Counted from the first letter of the stretch, positions 9,270-18,502 are shown. The stretch is DNA of 64,000 nt from Carnobacterium sp. 17-4 (GCF_000195575.1 NC_015391.1:1046501-1110500), one strand, 5' to 3'. Numbers and translations: made by a program. Notes: generated from the sequence alone by a model not told the origin.

Positions 9270-9390
9270 TTCGTCTTCAGGGGCAGGGTGAAATTCCCGA
9301 CCGGTGGTATAGTCCACGAGCTAAATAGCATTATTTAGTTGAACTGGTTAAATTCCAGTACCGACAGTAAAGTCTGAATAAAGAAGATGG
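9270..9390 (+). ncRNA. FMN riboswitch (RFN element)
   Basis: The conserved RFN core is visible: AGGGGCAGGGTGAAATTCCC, then GACCGGTGGTATAGTCCACGAG, and after a variable stem TAAATTCCAGTACCGACAG and AGTCTGAATA. The closing P1 helix pairs CGTCTTC (9272-9278) with GAAGATG (9383-9389). FMN binding lowers expression of riboflavin genes. Here it governs the riboflavin transporter gene ribU, with a terminator hairpin 30 bases downstream. Confidence 0.96.
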
Positions 9391-9418
9391 AGTTTATTTG
9401 AATATGCATCATTGTTCA

Positions 9419-9468
9419 AGTGCTCTGTTTAATTATCTATCTGAAGATAATTTGGACGAGCATTTTTA
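9419..9468 (+). terminator. Riboswitch-controlled terminator (expression platform)
   Basis: A hairpin pairs TGCTC (9421-9425) with GAGCA (9458-9462) and AATTATCT (9431-9438) with AGATAATT (9445-9452), followed by TTTTTATATT. Its position between the aptamer and ribU makes it the likely off-state terminator. Confidence 0.75.
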
Positions 9469-9532
9469 TATTGCTTTTATTTAAATAGACTCAGTAATGC
9501 CTACGCTGATGAATCCTTTTAGGAGGATTTTT

Positions 9533-10114
9533 ATGCAAACTAGTAACACGAAAAAAATGGTGGGAATCTCCATGTTGGCTGCTTTTGCAACCATTTTGAT
9601 TTCATTTGGCTTTCCAATAATTCCAGGAGTTACTTTTCTTAAAGTAGACTTTAGTGATATTCCTGTTTTGATTGGAATGTTCTTATACGGTCCGGTTGGA
9701 GGCGTGATGGTTGCGTTCATACGTTCATTACTGCATTACATTCAAACGGGTGGTGACGCAGGATATCCCATTGGGGATACTGCAAGTTTTATAGCTTCTG
9801 TCGCGTATACATTGCCAATCTATTTAATCATGAAGACTAAAGTTCATGATATGAAAAATATTGTTTTTGCAAATGTGATTGGAACTGTATCTTTAACAGT
9901 TGTTCTATCATTTGTAAATTATTTATTCTTACTTCCTTTATACTTAAAAGTATTAAACTTTAGTGTAGGACCTATTAGAGAGTATCTTTTAATGGGTGTT
10001 ATACCATTTAATATAATAAAAGGAGCAATAGTAAGCACAGTATTTATCTTAATCTTTGCAAAATTAAAAAATTGGTTGTTTCGTAACCAAATGACAAAAA
10101 TTAGTTTTAAATAA
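9533..10114 (+). CDS. ribU: Riboflavin ECF transporter substrate-binding protein RibU
   Basis: The S-component of an energy-coupling-factor transporter, which binds riboflavin in the membrane and associates with the shared EcfAA'T module encoded elsewhere. It has about six hydrophobic helices in 193 residues, normal for RibU. Segments such as KKMVGISMLAAFATILISF, FLKVDFSDIPVLIGMFLYGP and RSLLHYIQTGGDAGYPIGD are characteristic. The ATG at 9533 is chosen over one at 9497 because AGGAGG at 9521-9526 is ideally placed. Regulation by the FMN riboswitch upstream is direct support. No riboflavin biosynthesis genes are in view. Confidence 0.95.
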   Translation: MQTSNTKKMVGISMLAAFATILISFGFPIIPGVTFLKVDFSDIPVLIGMFLYGPVGGVMVAFIRSLLHYIQTGGDAGYPIGDTASFIASVAYTLPIYLIMKTKVHDMKNIVFANVIGTVSLTVVLSFVNYLFLLPLYLKVLNFSVGPIREYLLMGVIPFNIIKGAIVSTVFILIFAKLKNWLFRNQMTKISFK

Positions 10115-10119
10115 ATGAG

Positions 10120-10153
10120 AGAAATCGCAATTTTATTGCGGTTTCTTTTTTTA
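10120..10153 (+). terminator. Terminator after ribU
   Basis: Arms AGAAATCGCAA (10120-10130) and TTGCGGTTTCT (10136-10146), pairing with one G-U, are followed by a T tract. Confidence 0.88.
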
Positions 10154-10303
10154 TCTCTAAAATCATGCATTCGCTCCTGATTAATATTTATTAAAATTTA
10201 TAAAAGAATACCCTAAAATTAGTTATTTTTGGTATATTAGATTTAACGATCTATCAGCGTTGCTGTTACGGTTGTTAAAGTATCTGAAATGAGGGTGAAT
10301 GTC

Positions 10304-11374
10304 TTGGAGCAATCGTTATACAGTCAGATTTTCTGTCTTTCATTATATTCTAAAGACTACCCAATTAAACCTTCAACGCTATACCATATTCTAATAGGAA
10401 AAAGAACTGCTTCGATTTTGTTCAAAGCGCATACTTACCAAATGATCAAGTTTTTTTCAATTTTCCCCAATCTAAAACGAGAACAGTATAACCAGATGAT
10501 TCAAGGTTTCGTTGCCAAAGGTTGGATCAAAGCAAACGATGCGAATGAAGAGTTTTATCTTTCTGAACAAGGGAAGGCAGAAGTAGAAGTCTATTTTTCT
10601 GAACATTTTTACCCCACAAATTTAAATCAATTATTAAATGGAAAAGCTACTAAGGAATTTTGGGAAAAAATTGTGTTTTTGACCCAAGTTCTTTCAGAAT
10701 TACGGTACCAAAATAAGCGTTATTTACCTGTTAATAAAGAATGGAAAAACCAACTTTGGGTAAAAAATTGGTTGAAAAATAATCCATTGGATAAACAAGA
10801 TCTCGCTCAATCTTTTGGAAAAGAATGGATTCATGTATTAAAAAACTTGGATTCATTTGCTGCAGAAATAGTGGTGTCACAATTGACAGGATATGAAAAA
10901 TTTGGGAAAACAATTACTCAATTAGCTTCGATGCATAAAATTGAAGCGTTAGAAATGGCTTTTTTACTTCAAAATGCTATTATTCAAGTAATGGATCAAG
11001 TTGTTCGAAAAAAAGAAAACTATCCTCTATTTTATTTGATTTATCAAGAATGTATCAGAGATCCCTACAGTAATCTAAGCCAAAGTACAAGATTGACCGC
11101 AAACTATTTAGATAAAGGACTTTCTATTGAAAATATTGCACTTAAGAGGAAATTAAAGGCAAATACTATTTCAGAACACATCATTGAATTGGCTATTATT
11201 TTTCCGGATTTCGATATTTCTAGTGTAATACCGGATAGCGATTACCAACATTTAGTTACGGCATTTCAATCTAATGAAAAGATTAGCTATGAGGAATTAG
11301 AAAAAGATATGCCTCAGGTCCCATTTTCATGGTACAGATTGATCCAAGTTGAAAGGAGTCGTACCGATGAATAA
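10304..11374 (+). CDS. ypbB: YpbB-like helix-turn-helix protein
   Basis: About 356 residues, matching the YpbB family that precedes recS/recQ in Bacillus and many Lactobacillales. The middle is alpha-helical without catalytic motifs. Residues ~270-320 (ANYLDKGLSIENIALKRKLK then ISEHIIELA) form a helix-turn-helix like the accessory C-terminal domain of some RecQ helicases. The start is uncertain: an ATG at 10289 has no Shine-Dalgarno, while GAGGGTGA at 10291-10298 fits TTG 10304, used here. The 3' end overlaps recQ by 8 bases, whose Shine-Dalgarno lies inside this gene, so the two are translationally linked. It probably modulates the helicase; no activity is established from sequence. Confidence 0.75.
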   Translation: MEQSLYSQIFCLSLYSKDYPIKPSTLYHILIGKRTASILFKAHTYQMIKFFSIFPNLKREQYNQMIQGFVAKGWIKANDANEEFYLSEQGKAEVEVYFSEHFYPTNLNQLLNGKATKEFWEKIVFLTQVLSELRYQNKRYLPVNKEWKNQLWVKNWLKNNPLDKQDLAQSFGKEWIHVLKNLDSFAAEIVVSQLTGYEKFGKTITQLASMHKIEALEMAFLLQNAIIQVMDQVVRKKENYPLFYLIYQECIRDPYSNLSQSTRLTANYLDKGLSIENIALKRKLKANTISEHIIELAIIFPDFDISSVIPDSDYQHLVTAFQSNEKISYEELEKDMPQVPFSWYRLIQVERSRTDE

Positions 11375-12812
11375 TAGAGAGCTCATCAAACAAAATTTAG
11401 AGGAATATTTTGGGTATACCTCTTTTAGAAATGGGCAAGAGGAAGCGGTTTTAGCAGCTTTGGAAGGTCGACACACCTTAGTTATGCTGCCAACTGGCAC
11501 AGGAAAATCAATTTGTTATCAATTAACAGGTTATTGTTTGAATGGTCTTGTAGTGATTGTTTCACCTCTATTGTCTTTAATGCAAGACCAAGTAGAACAG
11601 TTAAAGCTTAACGGTGAAAAAAGAGTCGCAGCTATCAACAGTTTGATGAATGCACAGGAAAAAGAATGGGTTTTAAAGCATTTATCTCAATATAAATTTA
11701 TTTTTCTTTCGCCTGAGATGCTTCACCAAGAATATGTGATGGCGTATTTAAAAAAAGTTCCAATTGGTCTTTTTGCCATTGACGAAGCCCATTGTATCTC
11801 TCAGTGGGGACTGGATTTCAGACCTGATTACTTAGATTTAGGATTGGTTCGTAAAGAACTAAACTTCCCGTTAACCATGGCATTGACCGCTACAGCTACA
11901 AAACGTGTACGAGAAGAAATTTTAACGTCATTGCATATTGACGATGGAAATACAAAGGAGATTGTTTATTCAGTCGACCGTTCAAACATTGCTTTTTCTA
12001 CAATTATCTGTGACCGAGACAAGAATCAGCACTTAATGAATCAAATTGAAAAATTGAAGAAACCAGGAATTATTTATTTTTCTAGTAAGAAAACTGCCGA
12101 TGAAATTGCTGAAATGATTCGTGCAAAAACAACCATTATTGCAGAAAGTTACCACTCCGATATAGAATCAGAAGACAAAATTAAAATACAACAGCAATTT
12201 GTTCATAATGAAATTGATATTATTTGTGCGACGAGCGCATTTGGAATGGGCATCAATAAAAGTAATATTCGATTTGTTATTCACTATCATCTTCCGGGAA
12301 GTCCTGAAGCGTATTTGCAAGAAGTCGGAAGATGCGGCAGAGATGGAGAACCAAGCTTGGCTCTATTGCTGTATGAACAAGGAGATAGTATGATTCAATT
12401 TCGTTTGCAAGAATACACATTACCGACAGTTGAGATGTTAGAATATGGGTATAAAAAAGGTGTGATCCCAGAAGGTAGTTGCAGTCCTTCCCAAAAGCAA
12501 CTAATAGAAAATTATTTAAAATCCAATCTATCTATTGAAACAGCCAAGCAGCAAGTAAAAAGTAGAATTGTTTACAAACAACAACAATTGTATTACATGA
12601 TGGATTATGCTGAAACATCAAGTTGCAAAAGAAGCTTTCTCTTGCATTATTTTGATGAAAAATTAGAAGGCAAACCAGATCGTTGCTGTAATAATTGCAG
12701 TCTTGAAATCGCTGATTTTTACGGCGAATCTGATTTAAAACAAAAAATAGGTTCTCGAAATGAAAAAAGTTGGGAAGAAACTATAAAGGAATTATTTTTA
12801 ATAGGAAATTAA
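11367..12812 (+). CDS. recQ: RecQ-family ATP-dependent DNA helicase, short RecS type
   Basis: A 3'-5' superfamily-2 helicase for recombination and fork repair. Helicase domains fill residues ~20-340: Walker A LPTGTGKSICYQ near 40, DEAH box IDEAHCISQWG near 140, ALTATAT, and motif VI QEVGRCGRDG. The zinc-binding Cys cluster appears as CKRSFLLHYF...CCNNC near residues 415-442. The protein stops at 481 residues, without the HRDC domain of full-length RecQ, like Bacillus RecS. AAGGAG ahead of ATG 11367 decides the start over a TTG at 11349. It is coupled to ypbB. Confidence 0.92.
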   Translation: MNNRELIKQNLEEYFGYTSFRNGQEEAVLAALEGRHTLVMLPTGTGKSICYQLTGYCLNGLVVIVSPLLSLMQDQVEQLKLNGEKRVAAINSLMNAQEKEWVLKHLSQYKFIFLSPEMLHQEYVMAYLKKVPIGLFAIDEAHCISQWGLDFRPDYLDLGLVRKELNFPLTMALTATATKRVREEILTSLHIDDGNTKEIVYSVDRSNIAFSTIICDRDKNQHLMNQIEKLKKPGIIYFSSKKTADEIAEMIRAKTTIIAESYHSDIESEDKIKIQQQFVHNEIDIICATSAFGMGINKSNIRFVIHYHLPGSPEAYLQEVGRCGRDGEPSLALLLYEQGDSMIQFRLQEYTLPTVEMLEYGYKKGVIPEGSCSPSQKQLIENYLKSNLSIETAKQQVKSRIVYKQQQLYYMMDYAETSSCKRSFLLHYFDEKLEGKPDRCCNNCSLEIADFYGESDLKQKIGSRNEKSWEETIKELFLIGN

Positions 12813-12876
12813 TAAGACAATTCTATGTAAAAATGATACAATAATACAGAGTTTAGCCTAGGAGGAGTACTAAAAG

Positions 12877-13494
12877 ATGAGTAAAAAAAATTCGAAAAAT
12901 AACCCAAAAAAAGAAAAAGCATGGAATCGTAAATTTGATGATGACGATAGTTTAGTGGATGATAAATATTCTAGAACAGCAAGGAAAAAAGCGAAGAAAA
13001 GTGTACACCCTGTTATAACATCTTTGTTTATTTTCTTACTATTGATTATTATCTTGCCAAGTGTTGCTTATCTTTGGTGGTCTAATGCAGACTCCGATAG
13101 TAGTAAAAACCAGAATGAAACGGAAGAAAGAATGACAATAACACAAAATAGCAGTAGTGAATCAAGCAGCTCAGAAGAATCGGTTTCTGAGTCGGAACCC
13201 GAATCAGAAGTTTCATCTGAAAGTATAGAAGAAGAGTCATCTGAAAGTGAAGCTGTACAACCAGAAGAGCCTGAATCACAAGTGGCAGAACAGCCTGTGA
13301 TCGAAGAGCCTGAAAGTGTTGAAGAACCAGAGTCTGAAGTGGTAGAAGAAGCAACAAATACTTATACTGTTCAAGCAGGAGACAATCTGTATCGTATTGC
13401 TGTAAATCATGGTATGTCGACAGATGAATTGAAAGCATTAAATGGTATAGCAGGCGATTCAGTTAGTGTAGGAATGGTTTTGAAAGTTAAATAA
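12877..13494 (+). CDS. Single-pass membrane protein with Ser/Glu-rich linker and C-terminal LysM
   Basis: A 205-residue protein. A basic, charged cytoplasmic N-terminus (residues 1-45) precedes one membrane helix (~46-68), then about 90 residues of SSE/PES low-complexity linker, then a LysM domain from ~162 to the end (YTVQAGDNLYRIAVNHGMS). LysM binds N-acetylglucosamine of peptidoglycan, so this is a type-II membrane protein reaching into the wall. It resembles YpbE of Bacillus, which also follows recS. There is no catalytic domain. TAGGAGG precedes the ATG; AAGACA-17-TACAAT just upstream may be its promoter. Confidence 0.8.
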   Translation: MSKKNSKNNPKKEKAWNRKFDDDDSLVDDKYSRTARKKAKKSVHPVITSLFIFLLLIIILPSVAYLWWSNADSDSSKNQNETEERMTITQNSSSESSSSEESVSESEPESEVSSESIEEESSESEAVQPEEPESQVAEQPVIEEPESVEEPESEVVEEATNTYTVQAGDNLYRIAVNHGMSTDELKALNGIAGDSVSVGMVLKVK

Positions 13495-13529
13495 ATGTTC
13501 TTTAGAGTTGGATTTTTATAATCGGCAGA

Positions 13530-13555
13530 AGGCTAGGGTTAACCTAGCCTTTTTA
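13530..13555 (+). terminator. Terminator after the LysM gene
   Basis: Arms AGGCTAGG and CCTAGCCT around a GTTAA loop, followed by five T residues. Confidence 0.88.
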
Positions 13556-13582
13556 ATATGAAAAAAGAAAGTAGGAAAAAAT

Positions 13583-14260
13583 TTGAAAAAAACAATACAA
13601 GTTGCCATTGACGGTCCGGCATCAGCTGGAAAAAGCACAGTCGCTAAGATATTAGCGAAAGAATTAGGTTACATTTATTGCGATACTGGAGCAATGTATC
13701 GTGCTCTAACATATCAAGCAATCAAAAATAAAATCGAAGTAACAGATGAAAAACAATTAGTTCGCTTATTAAAAGAAATGGTTATTTCTTTTGAACCAAA
13801 TAAAGGCAATCAAAAAGTATTTATTAATGGTGAGGAAGTCACCGATGCTATTCGTTTAACAGATGTAACAAATGCCGTTTCAGCCGTTTCAGCGCATGGC
13901 GAAGTTAGAAAAGAATTAGTAAAAAGGCAACAAGAAATAGCTTCACACGGTGGAGTAGTTATGGACGGTCGTGATATTGGTACAGCCGTTTTGCCAACAG
14001 CAGAAGTGAAAATATTTCTTATTGCTAGTGTTGACGAACGAGCAGAAAGACGCTATAAAGAAAATTTAAGTAAAGGTATACCTACTTCACTAGAAGTATT
14101 GAAGCAAGAAATTGCGGATCGAGATTACAAAGATTCACATCGTGAAGTTTCTCCGCTTACACAAGCTGAAGATGCTATTCTCTTAGATACAACTAGCTTG
14201 TCTATTGAACAGGTTGTTGAAAGAATCAGAGAATTAATTCAAATCAAACTTACTAATTGA
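13583..14260 (+). CDS. cmk: Cytidylate kinase
   Basis: Phosphorylates CMP and dCMP using ATP. The 225 residues start with [13 protein letters not shown], the P-loop of the family, then [27 protein letters not shown] (NMP-binding), and the lid region [10 protein letters not shown]. The start is a TTG with a modest GTAGGA upstream; no better start is available before the P-loop. It lies just upstream of the S1 gene, the same pairing as in Bacillus (cmk-ypfD), though here a separate leader of ~100 bp intervenes. Confidence 0.96.
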   Translation: MKKTIQVAIDGPASAGKSTVAKILAKELGYIYCDTGAMYRALTYQAIKNKIEVTDEKQLVRLLKEMVISFEPNKGNQKVFINGEEVTDAIRLTDVTNAVSAVSAHGEVRKELVKRQQEIASHGGVVMDGRDIGTAVLPTAEVKIFLIASVDERAERRYKENLSKGIPTSLEVLKQEIADRDYKDSHREVSPLTQAEDAILLDTTSLSIEQVVERIRELIQIKLTN

Positions 14261-14363
14261 GGATTCTTTTATTTTTTCAATCGTTATGGTGGCAATAATT
14301 TGAAAAATTGGTTAAAATATAGAGAGAAAGTATTTAATTGGCTAGCTATAGGAGGGCAAACAG

Positions 14364-15584
14364 ATGACGGAAAATGAAAAAAACCAAGAGGTCAACGAAC
14401 AAGAATCAATGATGGACGCAATGAATAGTGTTCAAGAAATTAATATTGGCGATATTGTTAAAGGTGAAATTTTAACGATTCAAGATAATAAGCAAGCTAT
14501 AGTTGGCATCATTGGTGGCGGAGTTGAAGGTGTTATTCCGAACAATGAATTATCAGCTGCTCCATTTGAAAACGTTACAGATATTGTAAATGTTGGAGAT
14601 ATCGTAGATTTAGTTGTTATCAAAGAGATTAAAGAAAAAGAAAATGGTAGCTATTTGCTATCAAAGCGTCGTATTGATGCTAAACAAGTCTGGGAAAAAG
14701 TTCAAAAAGAATTTGATGAAGGTACCATTATTGAAGCACCTGTTAAAGAAGTAGTAAAAGGTGGTTTAGTTGTAGATGTGGGCGTCAGAGGATTTGTACC
14801 TGCTTCTATGGTAGATGTTCATTTTGTAGAAGATTTTTCTAGTTATAAAGGACAGACGTTGAAATTTAAAATTGTTGAAATCGAACCTAGTGAGAACCGC
14901 TTAATTCTTTCTCATAAGGCTGTTGTTGAAGCAGAAAATGAAGAAAAGAAAAAAGACTTACTTAATCATTTGGTTGAAGGCGATATTGTAAAAGGAAAAA
15001 TCGCTCGTCTAACAAATTTTGGAGCTTTTATTGATCTTGGCGGTGTAGATGGTCTTGTTCACATCTCACAAATTGCTTATGAGCATGTAAAAGATCCTGC
15101 AGATGTCTTAACAGTCGGAGAAGAAGTTAATGTGAAGATTCTTTCTGTAAATGAAGAAGAAGGCCGTATTTCTCTTTCTATTAAAGAAACTTTGCCTGGA
15201 CCATGGGATGATATTGAAGAGCGCGCAGCAGTAGGGTCTGTTCTGGATGGTCTAGTTAAACGTTTAACAAGTTTTGGAGCGTTTGTTGAAGTCTTCCCAG
15301 GAGTTGAAGGACTTGTTCATATCTCGCAAATTTCGCACAATCATATTGCAACTCCACATGAAGTTTTAAATGAGGGCGACGAAATTAAAGTGAAAGTATT
15401 AGAAGTTAATCCAACAGATCAAAGACTTTCTTTAAGTATTAAGGCATTAGAAGAGAAACCGAATCAGCCAAAAGCAAGTCAAAAAGAAACCAATTACGAC
15501 TTGCCTGAAGAAGATACAGGTTTTACGTTAGGTGATATTTTAGGCGATCAATTGTCTGATATTACAACAGATGATGATAATTAA
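14364..15584 (+). CDS. rpsA: S1-domain RNA-binding protein (ribosomal protein S1 homologue)
   Basis: Four OB-fold S1 repeats span roughly residues 26-95, 112-180, 198-268 and 285-355, each with a GDIVKG/GAFVEV/GLVHISQI pattern; the last two are the best conserved. Flanks are acidic. At 406 residues it is the four-domain Firmicute form (YpfD-like), shorter than the six-domain E. coli S1. It likely binds mRNA and may aid translation initiation; in Bacillus the homologue is not an essential ribosome component. TAGGAGG sits 9 bases before the ATG. Confidence 0.92.
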   Translation: MTENEKNQEVNEQESMMDAMNSVQEINIGDIVKGEILTIQDNKQAIVGIIGGGVEGVIPNNELSAAPFENVTDIVNVGDIVDLVVIKEIKEKENGSYLLSKRRIDAKQVWEKVQKEFDEGTIIEAPVKEVVKGGLVVDVGVRGFVPASMVDVHFVEDFSSYKGQTLKFKIVEIEPSENRLILSHKAVVEAENEEKKKDLLNHLVEGDIVKGKIARLTNFGAFIDLGGVDGLVHISQIAYEHVKDPADVLTVGEEVNVKILSVNEEEGRISLSIKETLPGPWDDIEERAAVGSVLDGLVKRLTSFGAFVEVFPGVEGLVHISQISHNHIATPHEVLNEGDEIKVKVLEVNPTDQRLSLSIKALEEKPNQPKASQKETNYDLPEEDTGFTLGDILGDQLSDITTDDDN

Positions 15585-15603
15585 TTAAACCGTTAAAAAG
15601 GAT

Positions 15604-15637
15604 ATGTGAGCATTTTTTGTTCACATGTTCTTTTTTT
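15604..15637 (+). terminator. Terminator after rpsA
   Basis: Stem ATGTGAGC/GTTCACAT (one G-U) with an 8-base loop, followed after four bases by eight T residues. Confidence 0.78.
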
Positions 15638-15771
15638 TGCATTTATTAAGTAAAATATAACGAAAAAATAAAGTATTTATGAGAGTTTGCCTTATTCCTT
15701 AAGCAAAAGCTTGCATGTTTTGAGGTATTTCTATAAACTTACAAGAGAATATAAAAAAGGAGGCAAAAACA

Positions 15772-17085
15772 ATGGCAAAACCAGTTGTAGCCATCGTTGG
15801 TCGCCCTAACGTAGGAAAATCAACTATTTTTAATCGTATTGTTGGAGAGCGTATCTCAATTGTAGAAGACGTATCAGGAGTAACCCGTGATCGTATTTAT
15901 GCACCAGCAGAATGGCTAGGAAAAGAATTTAATGTGATTGATACAGGCGGGATCGATTTAGGTGATGAACCATTTTTAGAACAGATTAAATACCAAGCTG
16001 AAATAGCTATGGATGAAGCAGATGTGATTATTTTTATCACAAGTGTAAAAGAACACATAACAGATGCAGATGAGAATGTAGCAAAAATTCTTTATCGTAC
16101 AAACAAACCAGTCTTATTAGCTGTTAACAAAGTAGATAATCCTGAAATGCGTAACGATATTTTTGACTTTTATTCTTTAGGATTAGGGGAACCTTTCCCA
16201 ATATCAGGAAGTCATGGTTTAGGAATTGGTGATTTGTTGGATGCAGCAATCAGCCACTTCCCAGAAGAGCAAGAAGAAGAGTATGATGATTCCGTTATAA
16301 AATTCAGCTTGATTGGTAGACCAAATGTTGGGAAATCATCACTTGTAAATGCTATATTAGGAGAAGATCGAGTGATTGTTTCGAGTATTGCAGGAACGAC
16401 TCGTGATGCTATCGATACAGCTTTTGTAGGCGAAGACGGAACTGAATTTGTGATGATTGATACTGCTGGAATGCGTAAAAAAGGGAAAGTTTATGAAAAT
16501 ACTGAAAGATATAGTGTTTTAAGAGCCCTAAGAGCAATCGAACGTTCTGATGTTGTTTTATGTGTATTGAATGCTGAAGAAGGTATTAGAGAGCAAGATA
16601 AAAAAGTTGCTGGATATGCTCATGAAGCCGGAAAAGGAATCATCATTGTTGTAAATAAATGGGATACTCTTGAAAAAGATAACCACACAATGAAAGCATT
16701 TGAAGAACAAATTAGAAGTGAATTTTTGTATCTAAGCTATGCACCAATCATATTTGTGTCAGCTTTAACGAAACAACGTCTAAATAAACTTCCTGAAATT
16801 ATCGAGCGAGTAAGTATGAATCAAAACTTACGCATTCAATCAGCTACCTTGAATGAAGTCATATTAGATGCAGTGGCTATGAATCCAACTCCAACGGATA
16901 AAGGAAAACGATTGCGTATTTATTATGCTACTCAAGTAGCCGTTAAACCGCCAACGTTTGTAGTGTTTGTGAATGAACCCGAAATGATGCATTTCTCTTA
17001 TGCTCGTTTCTTAGAAAATCGCATTCGTGATGCCTTTACTTTTGAAGGAACACCGATTCATTTGATCGTAAGAAGAAGGAAATAA
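15772..17085 (+). CDS. der: Ribosome assembly GTPase Der (EngA)
   Basis: A double-GTPase needed for 50S subunit maturation. The two G domains are plain: G1 GRPNVGKST near residue 9 and GRPNVGKSS near 183, G3 DTGG and DTAG, G4 NKVD and NKWD. A C-terminal KH-like domain follows (about 355-437, with [18 protein letters not shown]). Length 437 is standard. AGGAGG at ~15759 precedes the ATG. It is monocistronic by appearance, with hup about 270 bp downstream. Confidence 0.98.
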   Translation: MAKPVVAIVGRPNVGKSTIFNRIVGERISIVEDVSGVTRDRIYAPAEWLGKEFNVIDTGGIDLGDEPFLEQIKYQAEIAMDEADVIIFITSVKEHITDADENVAKILYRTNKPVLLAVNKVDNPEMRNDIFDFYSLGLGEPFPISGSHGLGIGDLLDAAISHFPEEQEEEYDDSVIKFSLIGRPNVGKSSLVNAILGEDRVIVSSIAGTTRDAIDTAFVGEDGTEFVMIDTAGMRKKGKVYENTERYSVLRALRAIERSDVVLCVLNAEEGIREQDKKVAGYAHEAGKGIIIVVNKWDTLEKDNHTMKAFEEQIRSEFLYLSYAPIIFVSALTKQRLNKLPEIIERVSMNQNLRIQSATLNEVILDAVAMNPTPTDKGKRLRIYYATQVAVKPPTFVVFVNEPEMMHFSYARFLENRIRDAFTFEGTPIHLIVRRRK

Positions 17086-17186
17086 AAAATTAAATTGGTA
17101 TTTTAACATAACTCTTAAGGGGTTTCAAATAATTTAATCATTATTTATAAAATGCATAAGAAAATTTCCTGAAACGCTAAAAATCA

Positions 17187-17215
17187 TTGCAGTATCAGTA
17201 TTTATATGATATCTT
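17187..17215 (+). promoter_or_regulatory. Putative hup promoter
   Basis: TTGCAG (17187-17192), 17 bases, then TATCTT (17210-17215), giving a ~130-nt leader before hup. Apart from this, the 270-bp der-hup gap holds nothing I recognise. Confidence 0.4.
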
Positions 17216-17355
17216 TTTAAATGAAATGTCATTTAGAAATACTAATTTTACATTTCGCATTGATTCATTTTTGGGCCACTCAAAAATGTCTAAATGATGT
17301 TTATTTGCTAAAAAATAAAGCATCAATTCTTCTTTCCGAGGGAGGTGAAATACAC

Positions 17356-17631
17356 ATGGCTAACAAAGCAGAATTAATCGAAAACGTTGCGACTTCAACA
17401 GGACTTACTAAAAAAGATGCAACTTCAGCAGTAGATGCTGTTTTTGAATCAATTCAAACTTCATTAAGTGAAGGTGAAAAAGTTCAAATTATTGGTTTTG
17501 GTAACTTTGAAGTTCGCGATCGTGCTGCACGTAAAGGTCGTAACCCTCAAACAGGGGAAGAAATCCAAATTGCTGCAAGCAAAGTACCTGCATTTAAACC
17601 AGGTAAAGCTCTTAAAGACGCAGTTAAATAA
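17356..17631 (+). CDS. hup: DNA-binding protein HU
   Basis: The 91-residue histone-like HU protein bends and compacts [23 protein letters not shown] begins the helical dimer body, and the DNA-embracing arms carry [20 protein letters not shown] with the Pro that intercalates. A near-perfect GAGGGAGGTGA at 17338-17348 sets the start; the frame is open upstream to 17221 but that part has no HU similarity. The last codons (from 17617) belong to a 52-bp segment repeated near 18.6 kb, which marks hup's 3' end as the former insertion point of a mobile element. Confidence 0.97.
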   Translation: MANKAELIENVATSTGLTKKDATSAVDAVFESIQTSLSEGEKVQIIGFGNFEVRDRAARKGRNPQTGEEIQIAASKVPAFKPGKALKDAVK

Positions 17632-17668
17632 TACAGTACTTAAAACCCCTGAGAAATCAGGGGTTTTT
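17617..17668 (+). repeat. Direct repeat copy 1 (att-like), 3' end of hup plus terminator
   Basis: Matches 43 of 52 positions of the segment at 18632-18683, in the same orientation with no gaps. It covers the last four hup codons, the stop codon and the terminator. Interpreted as one attachment-site remnant flanking the integrase relic. Confidence 0.7.
17642..17668 (+). terminator. Terminator after hup
   Basis: Perfect arms AACCCCTGA and TCAGGGGTT with a GAAA loop, followed by a T tract. Confidence 0.92.
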
Positions 17669-17720
17669 GCTGTTTTATAGGGATAGATGTTTCCAAAACT
17701 AGCAAAAAACTAGTAGAAAT

Positions 17721-18200
17721 TTATAATCCGCTAGCTTCAAGCTTAGCAATTACGTTTGTTTTCATTGAACTAGTGACGTGAGTATAAAGATGATCTGTAA
17801 TATCTGCGTCCATATGATCAACTCTTTCTATGATTTACTTTAAAGGCACGTTCTTTCCGGCTAATTAGGAGTTGTAAGAGTGTCTGGATATGTGATAAGT
17901 AGATTGCCTTGCTTTTAGTCTAACGCGCTGCACTGCCCTTTCTAAGGCTATATGAAGGAGTTGTTTTGAATTGGCGTTCAGTTAGGTACATAAATTCAGC
18001 CAGCTGCTCTAAACGATAAATAGATTCTTCAGTAAAGTTCAACCTATAAAGCTTCATCTTCATAGCTCTAAAAATTCAATTTCAATTCGTTTTATATCTT
18101 GGAATGTTTTAGTATGTCTGCCTAAAGTGACGTTGTCTAGAGGGTTTTCCTCAACATATTTCATATAAGTAGATTTAAAAGAGGGGATGTATTACTGTGA
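17721..18200 (-). pseudogene. Decayed phage/ICE-type tyrosine integrase
   Basis: Read on the minus strand, fragments of one integrase appear in successive frames. At 18060-18179 there is MKYVEENPLDNVTLGRH then KTFQDIKRIEIEFLEL, like the domain junction of phage integrases, ended by a stop. At ~17840-17910 TKSKAIYLSHIQTLLQLL resembles the segment preceding the catalytic loop. At 17721-17825 the C-terminus ERVDHMDADITDHLYTHVT keeps the catalytic Tyr and ends at a normal stop. The Arg/His box expected before it is missing, and several stops and frame changes intervene, so it cannot be functional. It is flanked by direct repeats. Confidence 0.72.
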
Positions 18201-18249
18201 CTAGTCTAATTGAATTGGTTGGAAAAATTTTCTAAGCTACTGAAACTAT

Positions 18250-18282
18250 AAAAAAAGCCACTTCTTGAATGAGGTGGCTTTT
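18250..18282 (-). terminator. Terminator of the glycine-zipper gene
   Basis: On the minus strand, AAAGCCAC and GTGGCTTT arms are followed by a run of T residues just after the gene's stop codon. Confidence 0.8.
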
Positions 18283-18502
18283 ATTTTGATTTATTTTTTG
18301 ATTTTTGACTGCCCATAGCTGCACCAACTGCAACTCCGAGAGTAATACCTATAGCGATTCCTATAGCCAAATTATCAAATACTAGTCCTAAAGCAGCACC
18401 AAACGCAAGACCATAAGACATACCTAAAGCAATGTAAGATGCTTGATCTGTGTTCTTTCCATTATTTTCCTTTTCACTATCTTTATTATCTAATTCTCCC
18501 AT
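18281..18502 (-). CDS. Small glycine-zipper-like membrane protein
   Basis: A 73-residue protein: a charged N-terminus (MGELDNKDSEKENNGKNTDQ), then about 45 residues of alternating small/hydrophobic residues with repeated GxxxG spacing (YGLAFGAALGLVF, AIGIAIGITLGVAVGAAMG), then a lysine-rich tail. This fits one or two membrane-embedded glycine-zipper helices. AAGGAGGAG lies 8 bases before its ATG and a terminator follows, so it looks expressed. It lies between the integrase relic and the second direct repeat, so it may be a passenger of the lost element. Function unknown. Confidence 0.65.
   Translation of the reverse strand: MGELDNKDSEKENNGKNTDQASYIALGMSYGLAFGAALGLVFDNLAIGIAIGITLGVAVGAAMGSQKSKNKSK

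Noticed and set aside
10230-10238. Extended -10 (TGG-TATATT) ahead of ypbB
   Set aside because: There is no recognisable -35 at a suitable distance and the region is very AT-rich, so it was not listed as a promoter.
13082-13438. 118-codon open frame on the minus strand
   Set aside because: It is the antisense of the Ser/Glu-rich linker of the LysM protein; low-complexity codons leave the opposite strand open. No ribosome site.
17221-17355. 45-codon N-terminal extension of hup
   Set aside because: HU proteins start at MANKAEL and a near-perfect Shine-Dalgarno precedes ATG 17356; the extension is unlike HU.
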